The notes below the pieces were generated by a model. That model did not search any database. It worked only from the letters and a program-made list of their open reading frames with translations, and had not been told where the DNA came from. From contig NZ_JADYTY010000010.1 of NCBI RefSeq assembly GCF_021531495.1, forward strand, positions 1 through 58,810: a DNA stretch of 58,810 bases, written 5' to 3'. The stretch is from Anaerovibrio lipolyticus. Its GTDB lineage: Bacteria > Bacillota > Negativicutes > Selenomonadales > Selenomonadaceae. Numbering within the stretch: the first letter of the stretch is position 1; each line of letters opens with the position of its first letter. The translations under genes were made by a program, and so were the position numbers. Below are positions 1 through 8,455 of this stretch, one piece after another.

Positions 1-52
1 AAAACAGCGCAAATTGTACTTTTTGGCAAAGGAGCATATTGAGGGAGAGTTT

Positions 53-793
53 ATGAAAAAAATAACAACATTGACAGCAGGTATCTTGCTGGGCATGAAT
101 ATAGCTTTGGCAGGAGGCAACATTCCTGGGGTGCAGGCTGAGGAAGCCCCTAGCATCACAGCAATTGAAAGCAATGACAATACGGTTTTCAAAGTGGCTC
201 AGCTGCGACCAGATCGTATTTTAGGGGAATATCGCCTAGCAAAATACGATACCATAAATATCATGGCCATAGGCTATTCCAATGGTATTGGCGTAGATGA
301 TATTACTGTAGGAGTGGACGGTATGGCTCGTTTGCCTTATGCAGGCAATATAAAGTTGGTAGGTCTTACTCTGGATGAGGCTAGAGATTTGATATATGCC
401 AAGTTAAGCCCTTATTTCAAATTACCAGAGCTGAATATCAGCCTTAAGAATTATGGTGCCCGCAAGGTTTACGTTATGGGCAACGTAGAGAAGCCGGGTA
501 TCAAGGAAATGAATGTAGATAATATGAATGTCTACGCGGCAGTTTCCAGTGCCGGTGGTGTAGATAAGCGAGGTCGTTCCAAGCATATCCAGCTGATACG
601 GCAGATAGACGGGGTGCTGTATTATCGGGAAATCAATATAGATGCCTTTGTCAAGAAGCATGATTTAAGCCAGAATATCCAGTTGGAGGATGGAGACATT
701 GTCTATGTACCAGATTCCGGCAAGGTGGTATTCAGTGAAGATATTGCACCATATATTAATATCTGGGCAACTTACAAGTCAATTATAGATTAA
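53..793 (+). CDS. Polysaccharide export protein (Wza/BexD-like, SLBB domain)
   Basis: Outer-membrane or periplasmic polysaccharide export protein, expected to form the exit channel for the glycan made by the genes that follow. The chosen ATG at 53 follows a GAGGGAG ribosome site and begins a signal peptide (MKKITTLTAGILLGMNIALA, likely cleaved after VQA). An upstream in-frame codon at 14 would put 13 extra residues before it. The poly-export domain lies around residues 55-125 (RILGEYRLAKYDTINI, then ITVGVDGMARLPYAG), and an SLBB-type domain around 135-175 (KVYVMGNVEKPG). No lipobox cysteine follows the signal, unlike classical Wza. It is 15 bp upstream of the chain-length gene, so they are probably cotranscribed. 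The family assignment is firm; the glycan is unknown. Confidence 0.88.
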   Translation: MKKITTLTAGILLGMNIALAGGNIPGVQAEEAPSITAIESNDNTVFKVAQLRPDRILGEYRLAKYDTINIMAIGYSNGIGVDDITVGVDGMARLPYAGNIKLVGLTLDEARDLIYAKLSPYFKLPELNISLKNYGARKVYVMGNVEKPGIKEMNVDNMNVYAAVSSAGGVDKRGRSKHIQLIRQIDGVLYYREINIDAFVKKHDLSQNIQLEDGDIVYVPDSGKVVFSEDIAPYINIWATYKSIID

Positions 794-808
794 TTTTAGG
801 AGTAGGAA

Positions 809-2164
809 ATGAATCAAATAGAGCGGGAAGAAAATATAGATTTGACCAAGGTTTGGAGTTTGATGTGGGCGAAAAGACGGGTATGCAGTGGTATTGTGAT
901 TGGATTTACCATATTGGCATTGATAATTTCGCTGATATGGCCTAAGGAATATACATCCCAGGTTACAGTTCAGACCTCTAGCAGTGGTGTGGATATTGGT
1001 GGTGCCGCTGCTGCTATGGCAGCCTTGACAGGTGGCAGTCTTGGCGGTGGCAACAAGGCTATGACTTATATAGAACTCATGAAAACTCGTGTAGTATTGG
1101 ATCCAATTATTGCACAGGTTTTTGATGATGAGCCAGAGGAGGATAGACCAGAGGCAGAAAAATTTGCCAAGAAATATCTAACTATTGCCAATACCAAGCA
1201 AACTCAGCTTATTACCCTTGAAGCCAAGGGGCGGACTCCAGAAGAAGCACAATATATAGCAGAAAATGTTGTTAATAACTTTTTGCAGTTAATGACCAGC
1301 TTGAACAAAGAAAATAAATCCTTGGTAGTGTCTTTTCTGGATGAACGCATTGATGTAGCGAAAAAGGAAGCGGATGAATCTGCTCAGGCCTTGGAGAACT
1401 TCAGCAAGGAGCACAAAATCTATAGCCCCGGGGAGCAGACCAAGGCTCAGCTGGAAAAATCCGCAGCATATGAGAAAACACTAGGAGAATTGGCTGTTCA
1501 GAAGATGGCTCGGCAGGCAAGTTTGTCCAGTATTTCAGCTCAGCTAGGGGAGCAGAACAGTGATGCATTGGAATACGCTATGACAGATAATCCATCAGTG
1601 CAGAAAATCCACAATACCATTGTAGAAAAAGAAACCGAACTGGTTAAGCTGAGGATTCTGTATCAGGATAAGCATCCTGCCGTTGTTAATGCCTTGGCAG
1701 AGCTGGAAAAACTGAATCAGCAGTTGAATAGCGAGGTACAGAAAGCTGTTGCTTCCAAGGCCGTTGCTATTAGTGAGACTCAGGCGGAGTTACAGCTAGC
1801 TAGATACCAAGCTGCTACAGCATTGGCAGTTGCTCAGGCATCAGAGTCACAAGTACAGGCCTTGCAAAACAAGTCTGATGAAGATATGGCTGGCATGGCA
1901 GATGATATTCTTGAATATCAAAAGTTATATAGAGAAGCCACTATCAAGCAAGAGATATATAACAATCTAACTAAGCAGATAGAGCAGGCCAAAATCCAGC
2001 AGACTATGGAGAGCATGGATATACAGATTGTAGATCCAGCTAATCTGCCTAGAGAAGATAAGCCAACCTGGCCAAGAAAGAAAATCTTTATTCCAGTAGG
2101 TTTTATTTTGGGTGTAATGGTGTCAATAGGTTATGGAATTACATTGTATAGGAAAATGTATTAA
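809..2164 (+). CDS. Chain-length determinant / GNVR-type polysaccharide co-polymerase
   Basis: Inner-membrane Wzz/GNVR-type protein that sets polysaccharide chain length and couples to the export channel encoded just upstream. It has an N-terminal membrane segment (about residues 28-46, IVIGFTILALIISLIW), a long periplasmic coiled-coil middle rich in Gln/Glu/Ala, the PxxP-like stretch DPANLPREDKPTWPRKK before the second membrane helix, and a C-terminal helix (IFIPVGFILGVMVSIGYGI). No Walker motifs or tyrosine-kinase domain follow, so a BY-kinase, if used, is encoded elsewhere. It starts with ATG 16 bp after the export gene, with a TAGGAG ribosome site. 451 residues is normal for this class. 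Confidence 0.88.
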   Translation: MNQIEREENIDLTKVWSLMWAKRRVCSGIVIGFTILALIISLIWPKEYTSQVTVQTSSSGVDIGGAAAAMAALTGGSLGGGNKAMTYIELMKTRVVLDPIIAQVFDDEPEEDRPEAEKFAKKYLTIANTKQTQLITLEAKGRTPEEAQYIAENVVNNFLQLMTSLNKENKSLVVSFLDERIDVAKKEADESAQALENFSKEHKIYSPGEQTKAQLEKSAAYEKTLGELAVQKMARQASLSSISAQLGEQNSDALEYAMTDNPSVQKIHNTIVEKETELVKLRILYQDKHPAVVNALAELEKLNQQLNSEVQKAVASKAVAISETQAELQLARYQAATALAVAQASESQVQALQNKSDEDMAGMADDILEYQKLYREATIKQEIYNNLTKQIEQAKIQQTMESMDIQIVDPANLPREDKPTWPRKKIFIPVGFILGVMVSIGYGITLYRKMY

Positions 2165-2193
2165 TTCTTTTTTAGATAGGGGTAAAGGATACT

Positions 2194-2955
2194 TTGGATA
2201 TAAAGATATTGGTAGCTACGCATAAAAGTTATTGGATGCCAACAGATAATGTTTATTTGCCAGTTCATGTTGGCAAAGAAGGAAAGGAAGACATCGGTTT
2301 TATTGGTGATAACACTGGTGACAATATCAGTACTAAAAATGCCAATTATTGTGAACTTACTGGACTTTATTGGGCATGGAAAAATATTTCTGCGGACTAT
2401 ATAGGCCTTTGTCACTATCGGCGTTATTTTACACGTGCTAATCCCATAAATTGTGAAAAAAAGAAGCAAGTCATATTATCTCGTAATGAATGGGAAAAAC
2501 TTTTGGAAAAGCATCCAATAATCGTACCTGATAAGCGAAAATATTATATTGAAACAAATCGCAGTCATTATAATCATTCACATTATGCTAAGGATATTGA
2601 TACAACTGAAAAAATAATACAGGAAAAATACCCGCAATATATTAATGCTTTTACTAAAGTGATGAAACGTACTTGGGCACATATGTTTAATATGTTTGTT
2701 ATGCGCAAAGATTACCTTAATGAATATTGTACTTGGTTGTTTGATGTATTGCAGGAACTTGAAAACAGGACTGATATAACCAATTATAACGTTATAGAAG
2801 CTAGAATCTATGGTTACATAAGTGAATTGTTATTAGATGTGTGGCTTGAAACTAAGCAGTATGAATATTATGAGCAAAATGTAGCATTTTTAGAGCCACA
2901 GAATTGGATAAAAAAAGGCGGAATATTTTTAAGGCGAAAAATTATGGGCAAATGA
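2194..2955 (+). CDS. DUF4422 family glycosyltransferase
   Basis: Capsule or exopolysaccharide glycosyltransferase of the DUF4422 family. The family signature is clear near the N-terminus: KILVATHKSYWMPTD, then NYCELTGLYWAWKN, and IGLCHYRRYF. Such proteins are found inside capsular clusters and are thought to transfer a sugar to the lipid-linked repeat. Specificity cannot be read from sequence. The start is a TTG at 2194 with an AGGGGTAAAGG ribosome site. The gene lies 29 bp after the chain-length gene and 7 bp before licD, consistent with one operon. Confidence 0.8.
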   Translation: MDIKILVATHKSYWMPTDNVYLPVHVGKEGKEDIGFIGDNTGDNISTKNANYCELTGLYWAWKNISADYIGLCHYRRYFTRANPINCEKKKQVILSRNEWEKLLEKHPIIVPDKRKYYIETNRSHYNHSHYAKDIDTTEKIIQEKYPQYINAFTKVMKRTWAHMFNMFVMRKDYLNEYCTWLFDVLQELENRTDITNYNVIEARIYGYISELLLDVWLETKQYEYYEQNVAFLEPQNWIKKGGIFLRRKIMGK

Positions 2956-2962
2956 TAGGAGT

Positions 2963-3754
2963 GTGTTATATAAAATGCCATCAGAAGCAGGTATGGAGGA
3001 AATTCATCAGGATATATTAATTCTGTTAAAAAAGTTTCATAAATTATGTGTTGATAATAATATTAAATATTCATTGCATGGTGGTACTTTGCTGGGGGCT
3101 ATTCGAGATAAAGGGTTTATTCCTTGGGATGATGATGCTGATTTAACTGTTACTAGAGAAAATTACAATAAATTAAAGCAAATATTCTCTAATAATCAAG
3201 AATATATTGATATGGTTTTTGATACAACAAGTGCTTTGCCAACGCAAATAAGATGTAAAAATAATAGACAAGAATCTGTTTGGCTGGATATTTTTATTTA
3301 TGATTACATTTCAGAAAATAAGATGGCATCCGTACTGAAAAAAATAGGATTAGCTTTTTTTATTTGTTTTGCCAAAACACCTCAACTTATAAAATTTACA
3401 AGGGTTGGTGAATATAAAGGTTTAAGATATTATTTAATATATATAGTTTATTTATTAGGTAAATTATTTCCGCATAGTACAAAATTGAGATGGAAAAATT
3501 GGTTTGCAATAAATGCTTTTACTGGTAGTAAAAAGTATATGATACGGTCTAATGATCAGTATAGAGCTATTGGTTTAAAAATATCAGTAGAAGCTTTAGA
3601 TGATTATGAAATGGTTCCATTCGAGGACACCAAGTTTATGGTACATTCAGGATACGATGAAATATTAAGGTCATCATATGGTGATAATTATATGACTCCC
3701 GTTAGAATGGCAGATATATTTGCATATGTACATAAAGAAATGAGGAACTGGTGA
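2963..3754 (+). CDS. LicD family phosphotransferase
   Basis: LicD-family protein of the nucleotidyltransferase fold, which transfers phosphocholine or another alditol/amino-alcohol phosphate from a CDP-activated donor onto a glycan. The diagnostic core is SLHGGTLLGAIRDKGFIPW followed by DDDAD at about residues 37-61. The C-terminal LicD motif is FEDTKFMVHSGYDEILRSSYG. A CDP-donor role fits the IspD-like cytidylyltransferase downstream. The start is uncertain: GTG at 2963 sits very close to the ribosome site, and ATG at 2975 (MPSEAG) is the alternative. A second, broken LicD tail lies at about 4207-4343. Confidence 0.88.
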   Translation: MLYKMPSEAGMEEIHQDILILLKKFHKLCVDNNIKYSLHGGTLLGAIRDKGFIPWDDDADLTVTRENYNKLKQIFSNNQEYIDMVFDTTSALPTQIRCKNNRQESVWLDIFIYDYISENKMASVLKKIGLAFFICFAKTPQLIKFTRVGEYKGLRYYLIYIVYLLGKLFPHSTKLRWKNWFAINAFTGSKKYMIRSNDQYRAIGLKISVEALDDYEMVPFEDTKFMVHSGYDEILRSSYGDNYMTPVRMADIFAYVHKEMRNW

Positions 3755-3760
3755 GGTAAT

Positions 3761-4343
3761 ATGAATATAGCGGTTATATTTGCTGGTGGAGCAGGTAAGC
3801 GTATGAATACACGTGCAAAAAACCAAGCAGTTTTTGAAAAATGCATGGTAAGCCAGTACTTATATATACCTTGCAACATTTTCAAGAACATAAGGACATA
3901 GACAAGATTGTATTGGTGTACATAAAATCATGGATTGACTATGCGCATAAGGTAACTGATAAATATCATATTGATAAATTGGTATCTATAGTTCCTGGGG
4001 GTAGTACAGGCCAGGAATCAATCATGCATGGGATATTGCTGCCAGACTGAATGATATAGTTTTGATTCATGATGGTGTGCGTCCGCTGATTAATGGAGAT
4101 TTGATAAGTCGCTGTATTGATACCGTCAAGAAATATGGGAATGTTATTACTATTACATCAGCTAATGATCAATATTGCGCATTAATATCTAACAAGGCCA
4201 TTGTTGATTACATAAGGGTTACATTTGAAGATACAAATGTAATGATACATTAAGGATATAAGGAAATACTTACATCTGCATACGATTCAAATTTCATGAT
4301 ACCTGTTCCACCATCTGATGTAGAAAAAATGGTTATTAGATGA
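3761..4343 (+). pseudogene. Broken IspD-like cytidylyltransferase fused to a LicD C-terminal remnant
   Basis: The ATG at 3761 opens an IspD-type N-terminus (MNIAVIFAGGAGKRMN, the nucleotide-binding AGGxGxRM loop). The frame is lost near 3840 and continues at 3841 as HGKPVLIYTLQHFQEH up to GGSTGQESI. It shifts again near 4030-4050 and continues as DIVLIHDGVRPLINGD, ending at a stop at 4251-4253. The last in-frame part is no longer IspD: FEDTNVMIH, a stop, then GYKEILTSAY and PVPPSDVEKM (to 4343) match a LicD C-terminus, as in the intact gene upstream. At least two frameshifts and one nonsense codon make it non-functional. It is followed by an intact IspD-like gene at 4468. Confidence 0.85.
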
Positions 4344-4467
4344 TAAGAAAAAGATGAAAAATTATCAGAAGAATATAATTTTAATAGTTAATTTTAGAAG
4401 AAAAGACAGTTTGGGCAAATAAATATGTTATTATGCTTGTACAATTACTGCACTAGGAGGATATCAC

Positions 4468-5169
4468 ATGAAAAAAATAGCCTTGATTACAGCAGCAGGT
4501 GTTGGAAGTCGTATGCATCAGGAGATACCTAAACAGTTTTTAAATGTAAATGATAAACCTATCATAATTTATACATTAGAAGCATTTCAGAAACACCCAA
4601 ATATTGATGCCATTGAGGTAGTATGTTTGGAGGGGTGGCATGATATATTGCGAGCATATTGCAGGCAATTTGGTATTGATAAATTAGATGGTGTTGTATC
4701 AGGTGGTACCAATGGGCAAGAATCTATTTTTTATGGACTAAAAGATATTTCAATGAGATATAACAAAGAAGATATTGTATTGGTGCATGATGGAAATAGA
4801 CCGATGGTATCAGCAGATGTAATATCAGATAGTATATCAGTTTGTGAAAATTATGGAAATGCAGTTGCTGTAACACAATGTGTAGAAGCAATGTTAAGGA
4901 AGAATACAATTGATGGTACATATGCATTAGAACAAGTAGATCGAGAGGATTTGAAAAAAACGCAAACCCCCCATGCATTTCCATTGGGAACATTAATAGA
5001 TATGCATAAACAAGCGTCGAGTAGAGGAATTAAAAATACAGTGGCTTCATGTACGATGGCAATTGATTTGGGGATGAAAGTATATTTTTCACATGGTTCT
5101 GAGAAAAATTTTAAAATTACGACGATGGATGATTTAGATATGTTTAAAGCTATTTTAAGGACTAAATAA
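4468..5169 (+). CDS. IspD/TarI-like CTP:polyol-phosphate cytidylyltransferase
   Basis: Cytidylyltransferase of the IspD/TarI family that couples CTP to a phosphorylated alditol and releases pyrophosphate. It shows the N-terminal loop ITAAGVGSRMHQEIPKQFL (residues 6-24), the central GGTNGQESIFYGL and LVHDGNRPMV motifs, and the C-terminal LKKTQTPHAF. At 233 residues it is full length. Its position between licD and an SDR gene argues that it makes a CDP-activated alditol for glycan decoration rather than the isoprenoid intermediate, although IspD activity cannot be excluded. It has its own AGGAGG ribosome site and sits about 125 bp after the pseudogene. Confidence 0.8.
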   Translation: MKKIALITAAGVGSRMHQEIPKQFLNVNDKPIIIYTLEAFQKHPNIDAIEVVCLEGWHDILRAYCRQFGIDKLDGVVSGGTNGQESIFYGLKDISMRYNKEDIVLVHDGNRPMVSADVISDSISVCENYGNAVAVTQCVEAMLRKNTIDGTYALEQVDREDLKKTQTPHAFPLGTLIDMHKQASSRGIKNTVASCTMAIDLGMKVYFSHGSEKNFKITTMDDLDMFKAILRTK

Positions 5170-5191
5170 TTATAAGATAATAGAGGGGAAA

Positions 5192-6229
5192 ATGAAAAAA
5201 AACGAATATTATAAGCAACACGTATTAAAATATGTTGAAAATTTAAATATGTCATGGCTAATAAACAAATCTTTGTTAATAACAGGCGTAACGGGTATGA
5301 TTGGTTCCGCATTAGCAGATATGCTTTTATTGGCAAATCAAAAATACAATTTACACTTAAGGATTATAGGTATTGGTAGGAGTAAAAACAAAGCAGATAA
5401 ATTATTAGATTATGAATGGTATAAGCATAGCGATTTTACATTTATAGAGCAAGATATAATGCAGCCACTAAAGGAAAATATCTTAGGTGTAGATTATATA
5501 GTGCATGCCGCTAGCAATGCATATCCAGCTGTTTTTAAGCGTTATCCTGTAGAAACTATGTTAGCAAATATTATTGGGACTAAAAATTTATTGGATTTAG
5601 CAATTAAAGAAAATGGGAAATTACTGTTTGTTTCGTCTGGCGAGGTATATGGTGAATGTGATTGTGATGTAAAGTGTGAAGATGATTATGGATATATTAA
5701 TAGCATGGAATTAAGATCATGCTATCCAAATTCAAAAAAAGCAGCGGAAACATTATGTGTATCATATGGTGAAGAATATGATGTTGATACTGTGGTAGTT
5801 CGCCTTAGTCATGTATATGGACCATCGTTTACAAATGAAGACAACAGGGTGGTGTCAGAGTTTATAAGGTTGAGTAAGAGTGGAAAGAACCTAATATTGA
5901 AAAGTAATGGAAAAACAATACGTTCATATACTTATGTATTGGATGCATGTAATGGTATTTTGATAGCCTTAGAAAAAGGAAAAAATGGGGAAGCATATAA
6001 TATTGCAGATGAAAATAAAGCTATATCCATAGTTGATATGGCAAAAATCATTGCAAAAATTGGCAATGTAAAATTAAATTTTGAATTAGTAGATAACAAA
6101 TATATAGGTCAAACATCAATAAGTAAACAAATTATGTGTGGGAAGAAATTGAAGAGGTTGGGATGGAATTGTTCATATCAAATCAAGGATGGACTAATAG
6201 AAAGTTTTAAATGTTTGGATGTAAACTAA
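5192..6229 (+). CDS. NAD-dependent epimerase/dehydratase (extended SDR)
   Basis: Extended short-chain dehydrogenase acting on a nucleotide-activated sugar or alditol. The Rossmann motif GVTGMIGSALAD is at about residues 31-42, the strand HAASNAYPA follows, and the catalytic YxxxK is in CYPNSKKAAE, preceded by VSSGEVYGE. A 345-residue length fits the sugar-epimerase/dehydratase branch. It begins 22 bp after the IspD-like gene, so the two probably act on the same CDP- or NDP-linked substrate, as in the reductase/cytidylyltransferase pairs of ribitol-phosphate pathways. The reaction is inferred from context only. Confidence 0.78.
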   Translation: MKKNEYYKQHVLKYVENLNMSWLINKSLLITGVTGMIGSALADMLLLANQKYNLHLRIIGIGRSKNKADKLLDYEWYKHSDFTFIEQDIMQPLKENILGVDYIVHAASNAYPAVFKRYPVETMLANIIGTKNLLDLAIKENGKLLFVSSGEVYGECDCDVKCEDDYGYINSMELRSCYPNSKKAAETLCVSYGEEYDVDTVVVRLSHVYGPSFTNEDNRVVSEFIRLSKSGKNLILKSNGKTIRSYTYVLDACNGILIALEKGKNGEAYNIADENKAISIVDMAKIIAKIGNVKLNFELVDNKYIGQTSISKQIMCGKKLKRLGWNCSYQIKDGLIESFKCLDVN

Positions 6230-6266
6230 ATCTTAGAAAATAGGGTTTTATAAAAAAGGAAATATA

Positions 6267-7523
6267 ATGGTAAAAATAGATAAATGTCTCATTGTATTGT
6301 TAGGAATAAAAAATTATTTAACAAAACATATTGGAAAAAGTTATGATAAGAAGCATAAAAACAAGAAAATTTTAATACTTATAGAACCTCCAGGTATTGG
6401 GGATGTTGTTTTGCTCCTAGATAGTTTGTATAACTTATCCAGGTATCTGAATGAGAGTAATGGCTATGATGTGTATTTAGCAGTTGATGAATCAACAAGC
6501 AGGTTTCTGATGAGTTGCAATGCTACATTCGGATTTCACATAATAAAAATGAATTTTAATTCAGCACATAAATATGACTGTGCTGTTTATAAAAACAATT
6601 TTAGTAAGTTAAATTTTCAATTTTGGGATTTGATTATATCTGCAGACCATCTAGGAAATTATTTAAAATTGCTATTGATGGGTTTGTCATACGGTAGAAT
6701 AATATCTAGTGAAATACGATACGAATTGCCTTTTCTTGATAGATTATTAGAGCCTTTATTGCCCAATTTTAGAAAATTAAGTTTTCAAGATGATAGTAGA
6801 AAATTGGTGAATAGAACTGTTATTGCTGAGGCTATTATTAGAGAAGCTGTTATTAGCGAAGCTAGCGAAAGTAAATGGGTATTTAATAGATATAAAATTA
6901 TTCCGTCTAAAAGTAGCAATTTATCTAATATGTATTGTTGTGTAAGTGCTGGAATAGCTAAAGGACACACATATGATTATAGGGCTTGGGAAATAGATAA
7001 ATATTATGAATTGTTAAATTATGTAATTTCCCATACCAAAGTAGATATTGTTTTAACTGGCAGTGAAGATGATAAAGAAAATAATGGCAAGCTCTTTGAT
7101 ATGTTAAAAAATAATGAAAGAGTAATAAATCTGACAGGAGAAACATCTTTTAAGGAGTGGATTGCACTGCTTGGTAATGCCAAATTTGTGATTGGAAATG
7201 ATAGTGGATATATACACTTATCATATGCATTAGGTGTGCAGGCATTTGTGATAGCTGGATATTGGAATTATGGAAGGTTTTTACCATATGTGAAACATGA
7301 TGAAGAGGATGCAGTTCCTATAGATATTCGTGCTGCAAAACCAGAGTGTGTCCTATGTGCATACGGTAATAGTAATCCCAAGAAGCATGAGTGCGACTTG
7401 TTAGTGAAAGAAAAAGGAATATATAAGTGTATAGATGATATTACTGTCAAAAATGCTATTAAAGTTATTTATCCTTGGTTGAAAAAAAAGAATTTGATTG
7501 TGAGTGATAGTGAAAATGTTTAA
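6267..7523 (+). CDS. Glycosyltransferase family 9 (heptosyltransferase-like)
   Basis: GT-B glycosyltransferase of the ADP-heptose:LPS heptosyltransferase family (GT9). The N-terminal lobe carries LIEPPGIGDVVLLLDSLYNL. The C-terminal lobe carries the family hallmarks VSAGIAKGHTYDYRAWEIDK, DIVLTGSEDD, NLTGETSFKEWIALLGNA and FVIGNDSGYIHLSYALG. A Cys-rich tail (PECVLCAYG) is also usual. It overlaps the next gene by a few codons. The acceptor and sugar are unknown; GT9 members also act in capsule synthesis, so LPS core synthesis is not implied. Confidence 0.85.
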   Translation: MVKIDKCLIVLLGIKNYLTKHIGKSYDKKHKNKKILILIEPPGIGDVVLLLDSLYNLSRYLNESNGYDVYLAVDESTSRFLMSCNATFGFHIIKMNFNSAHKYDCAVYKNNFSKLNFQFWDLIISADHLGNYLKLLLMGLSYGRIISSEIRYELPFLDRLLEPLLPNFRKLSFQDDSRKLVNRTVIAEAIIREAVISEASESKWVFNRYKIIPSKSSNLSNMYCCVSAGIAKGHTYDYRAWEIDKYYELLNYVISHTKVDIVLTGSEDDKENNGKLFDMLKNNERVINLTGETSFKEWIALLGNAKFVIGNDSGYIHLSYALGVQAFVIAGYWNYGRFLPYVKHDEEDAVPIDIRAAKPECVLCAYGNSNPKKHECDLLVKEKGIYKCIDDITVKNAIKVIYPWLKKKNLIVSDSENV

Positions 7524-8430
7524 TGTAGCTGTTGTTATAGTAACATATAATAGATTAGAAAAATTGAAAATAGCATTGACACATTATGAAAAGCAGCTTT
7601 TATTACCTAAATATATTATAGTTGTAGACAATAATTCTACTGATGGGACAGATATATATTTATCAGAATGGAAAAATCAAAAGACTGAAATAAAAAAACA
7701 TATCATTAGTTTGAAAAAAAATGTAGGTGGAGCTGGCGGTTTTTATGAAGGCGAAAAATATGCTATGCAATTGTCGGATATAGATTGGGTAATGATAGCG
7801 GATGATGATGCATATCCTGCTGAAGATTATTTGTTGGGGATGAGAAAATATATAAAAAGCGTTAATCATAGTAGTAATATATCGATTGTTTGTGGCAGGG
7901 TAGTAGAATCACATAAAATAGAAAATATTCATAGAACTTATTGGGTTGATAAATGGCATTGGAATTATCATAAGTATGTGCAAGCTGAAGATTATGAAAG
8001 AGATGTTTTTTATCCAGATTTTGTTTCATATGTAGGAATATTAATAAAAAAAGATATATTGCATAAATCAGGATTAGTGTGCAAAGAATTTTTCATTTGG
8101 AATGATGATACAGAGCATTCTTATAGGATGCATAAATATGGTTTGTTTGTATGTTTGCCAAAGTATAAAATCTATCATGATGTATCAGAAGAAAATAAAA
8201 ATTTAAATTGGAAATCCTATTATAGTTATAGAAATAAAACTATATTTTTCAAAAGGCATTGTAAATTGCAATTTTCTTTTGTTATTTTATTGCAAGTTTT
8301 AAAATCTATTTTATGCCCCATAAAAGGCAAAAGTTTTACAGAAGTAAAATTACGGTTAACAGCCATTAAAGATGGTGTATTAGGTAATATGGGCATGAAT
8401 GATGTGTATAAACCAGGTTGGAAGCCGTAA
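7516..8430 (+). CDS. Glycosyltransferase family 2, GlfT2/rhamnosyltransferase-like
   Basis: GT-A family 2 glycosyltransferase. It has the nucleotide-binding start VAVVIVTYNRLEKLK, the donor-site motif VVDNNSTDGTD, the NVGGAGGFYEGEKYAM stretch typical of galactofuranosyl- and rhamnosyltransferases, the metal-binding IADDDAYP motif and the acceptor-site WNDDTEH. The NVGGAGGF type matches galactofuranosyltransferases, and UDP-galactopyranose mutase is encoded at the end of this cluster, so Galf transfer is a reasonable inference. The start is taken as ATG 7516; GTG 7504 in the same frame is possible. It overlaps the 3' end of the GT9 gene. Confidence 0.85.
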   Translation: MFNVAVVIVTYNRLEKLKIALTHYEKQLLLPKYIIVVDNNSTDGTDIYLSEWKNQKTEIKKHIISLKKNVGGAGGFYEGEKYAMQLSDIDWVMIADDDAYPAEDYLLGMRKYIKSVNHSSNISIVCGRVVESHKIENIHRTYWVDKWHWNYHKYVQAEDYERDVFYPDFVSYVGILIKKDILHKSGLVCKEFFIWNDDTEHSYRMHKYGLFVCLPKYKIYHDVSEENKNLNWKSYYSYRNKTIFFKRHCKLQFSFVILLQVLKSILCPIKGKSFTEVKLRLTAIKDGVLGNMGMNDVYKPGWKP

Positions 8431-8455
8431 AATAAATAATTTAGTGGTGGTTGCC

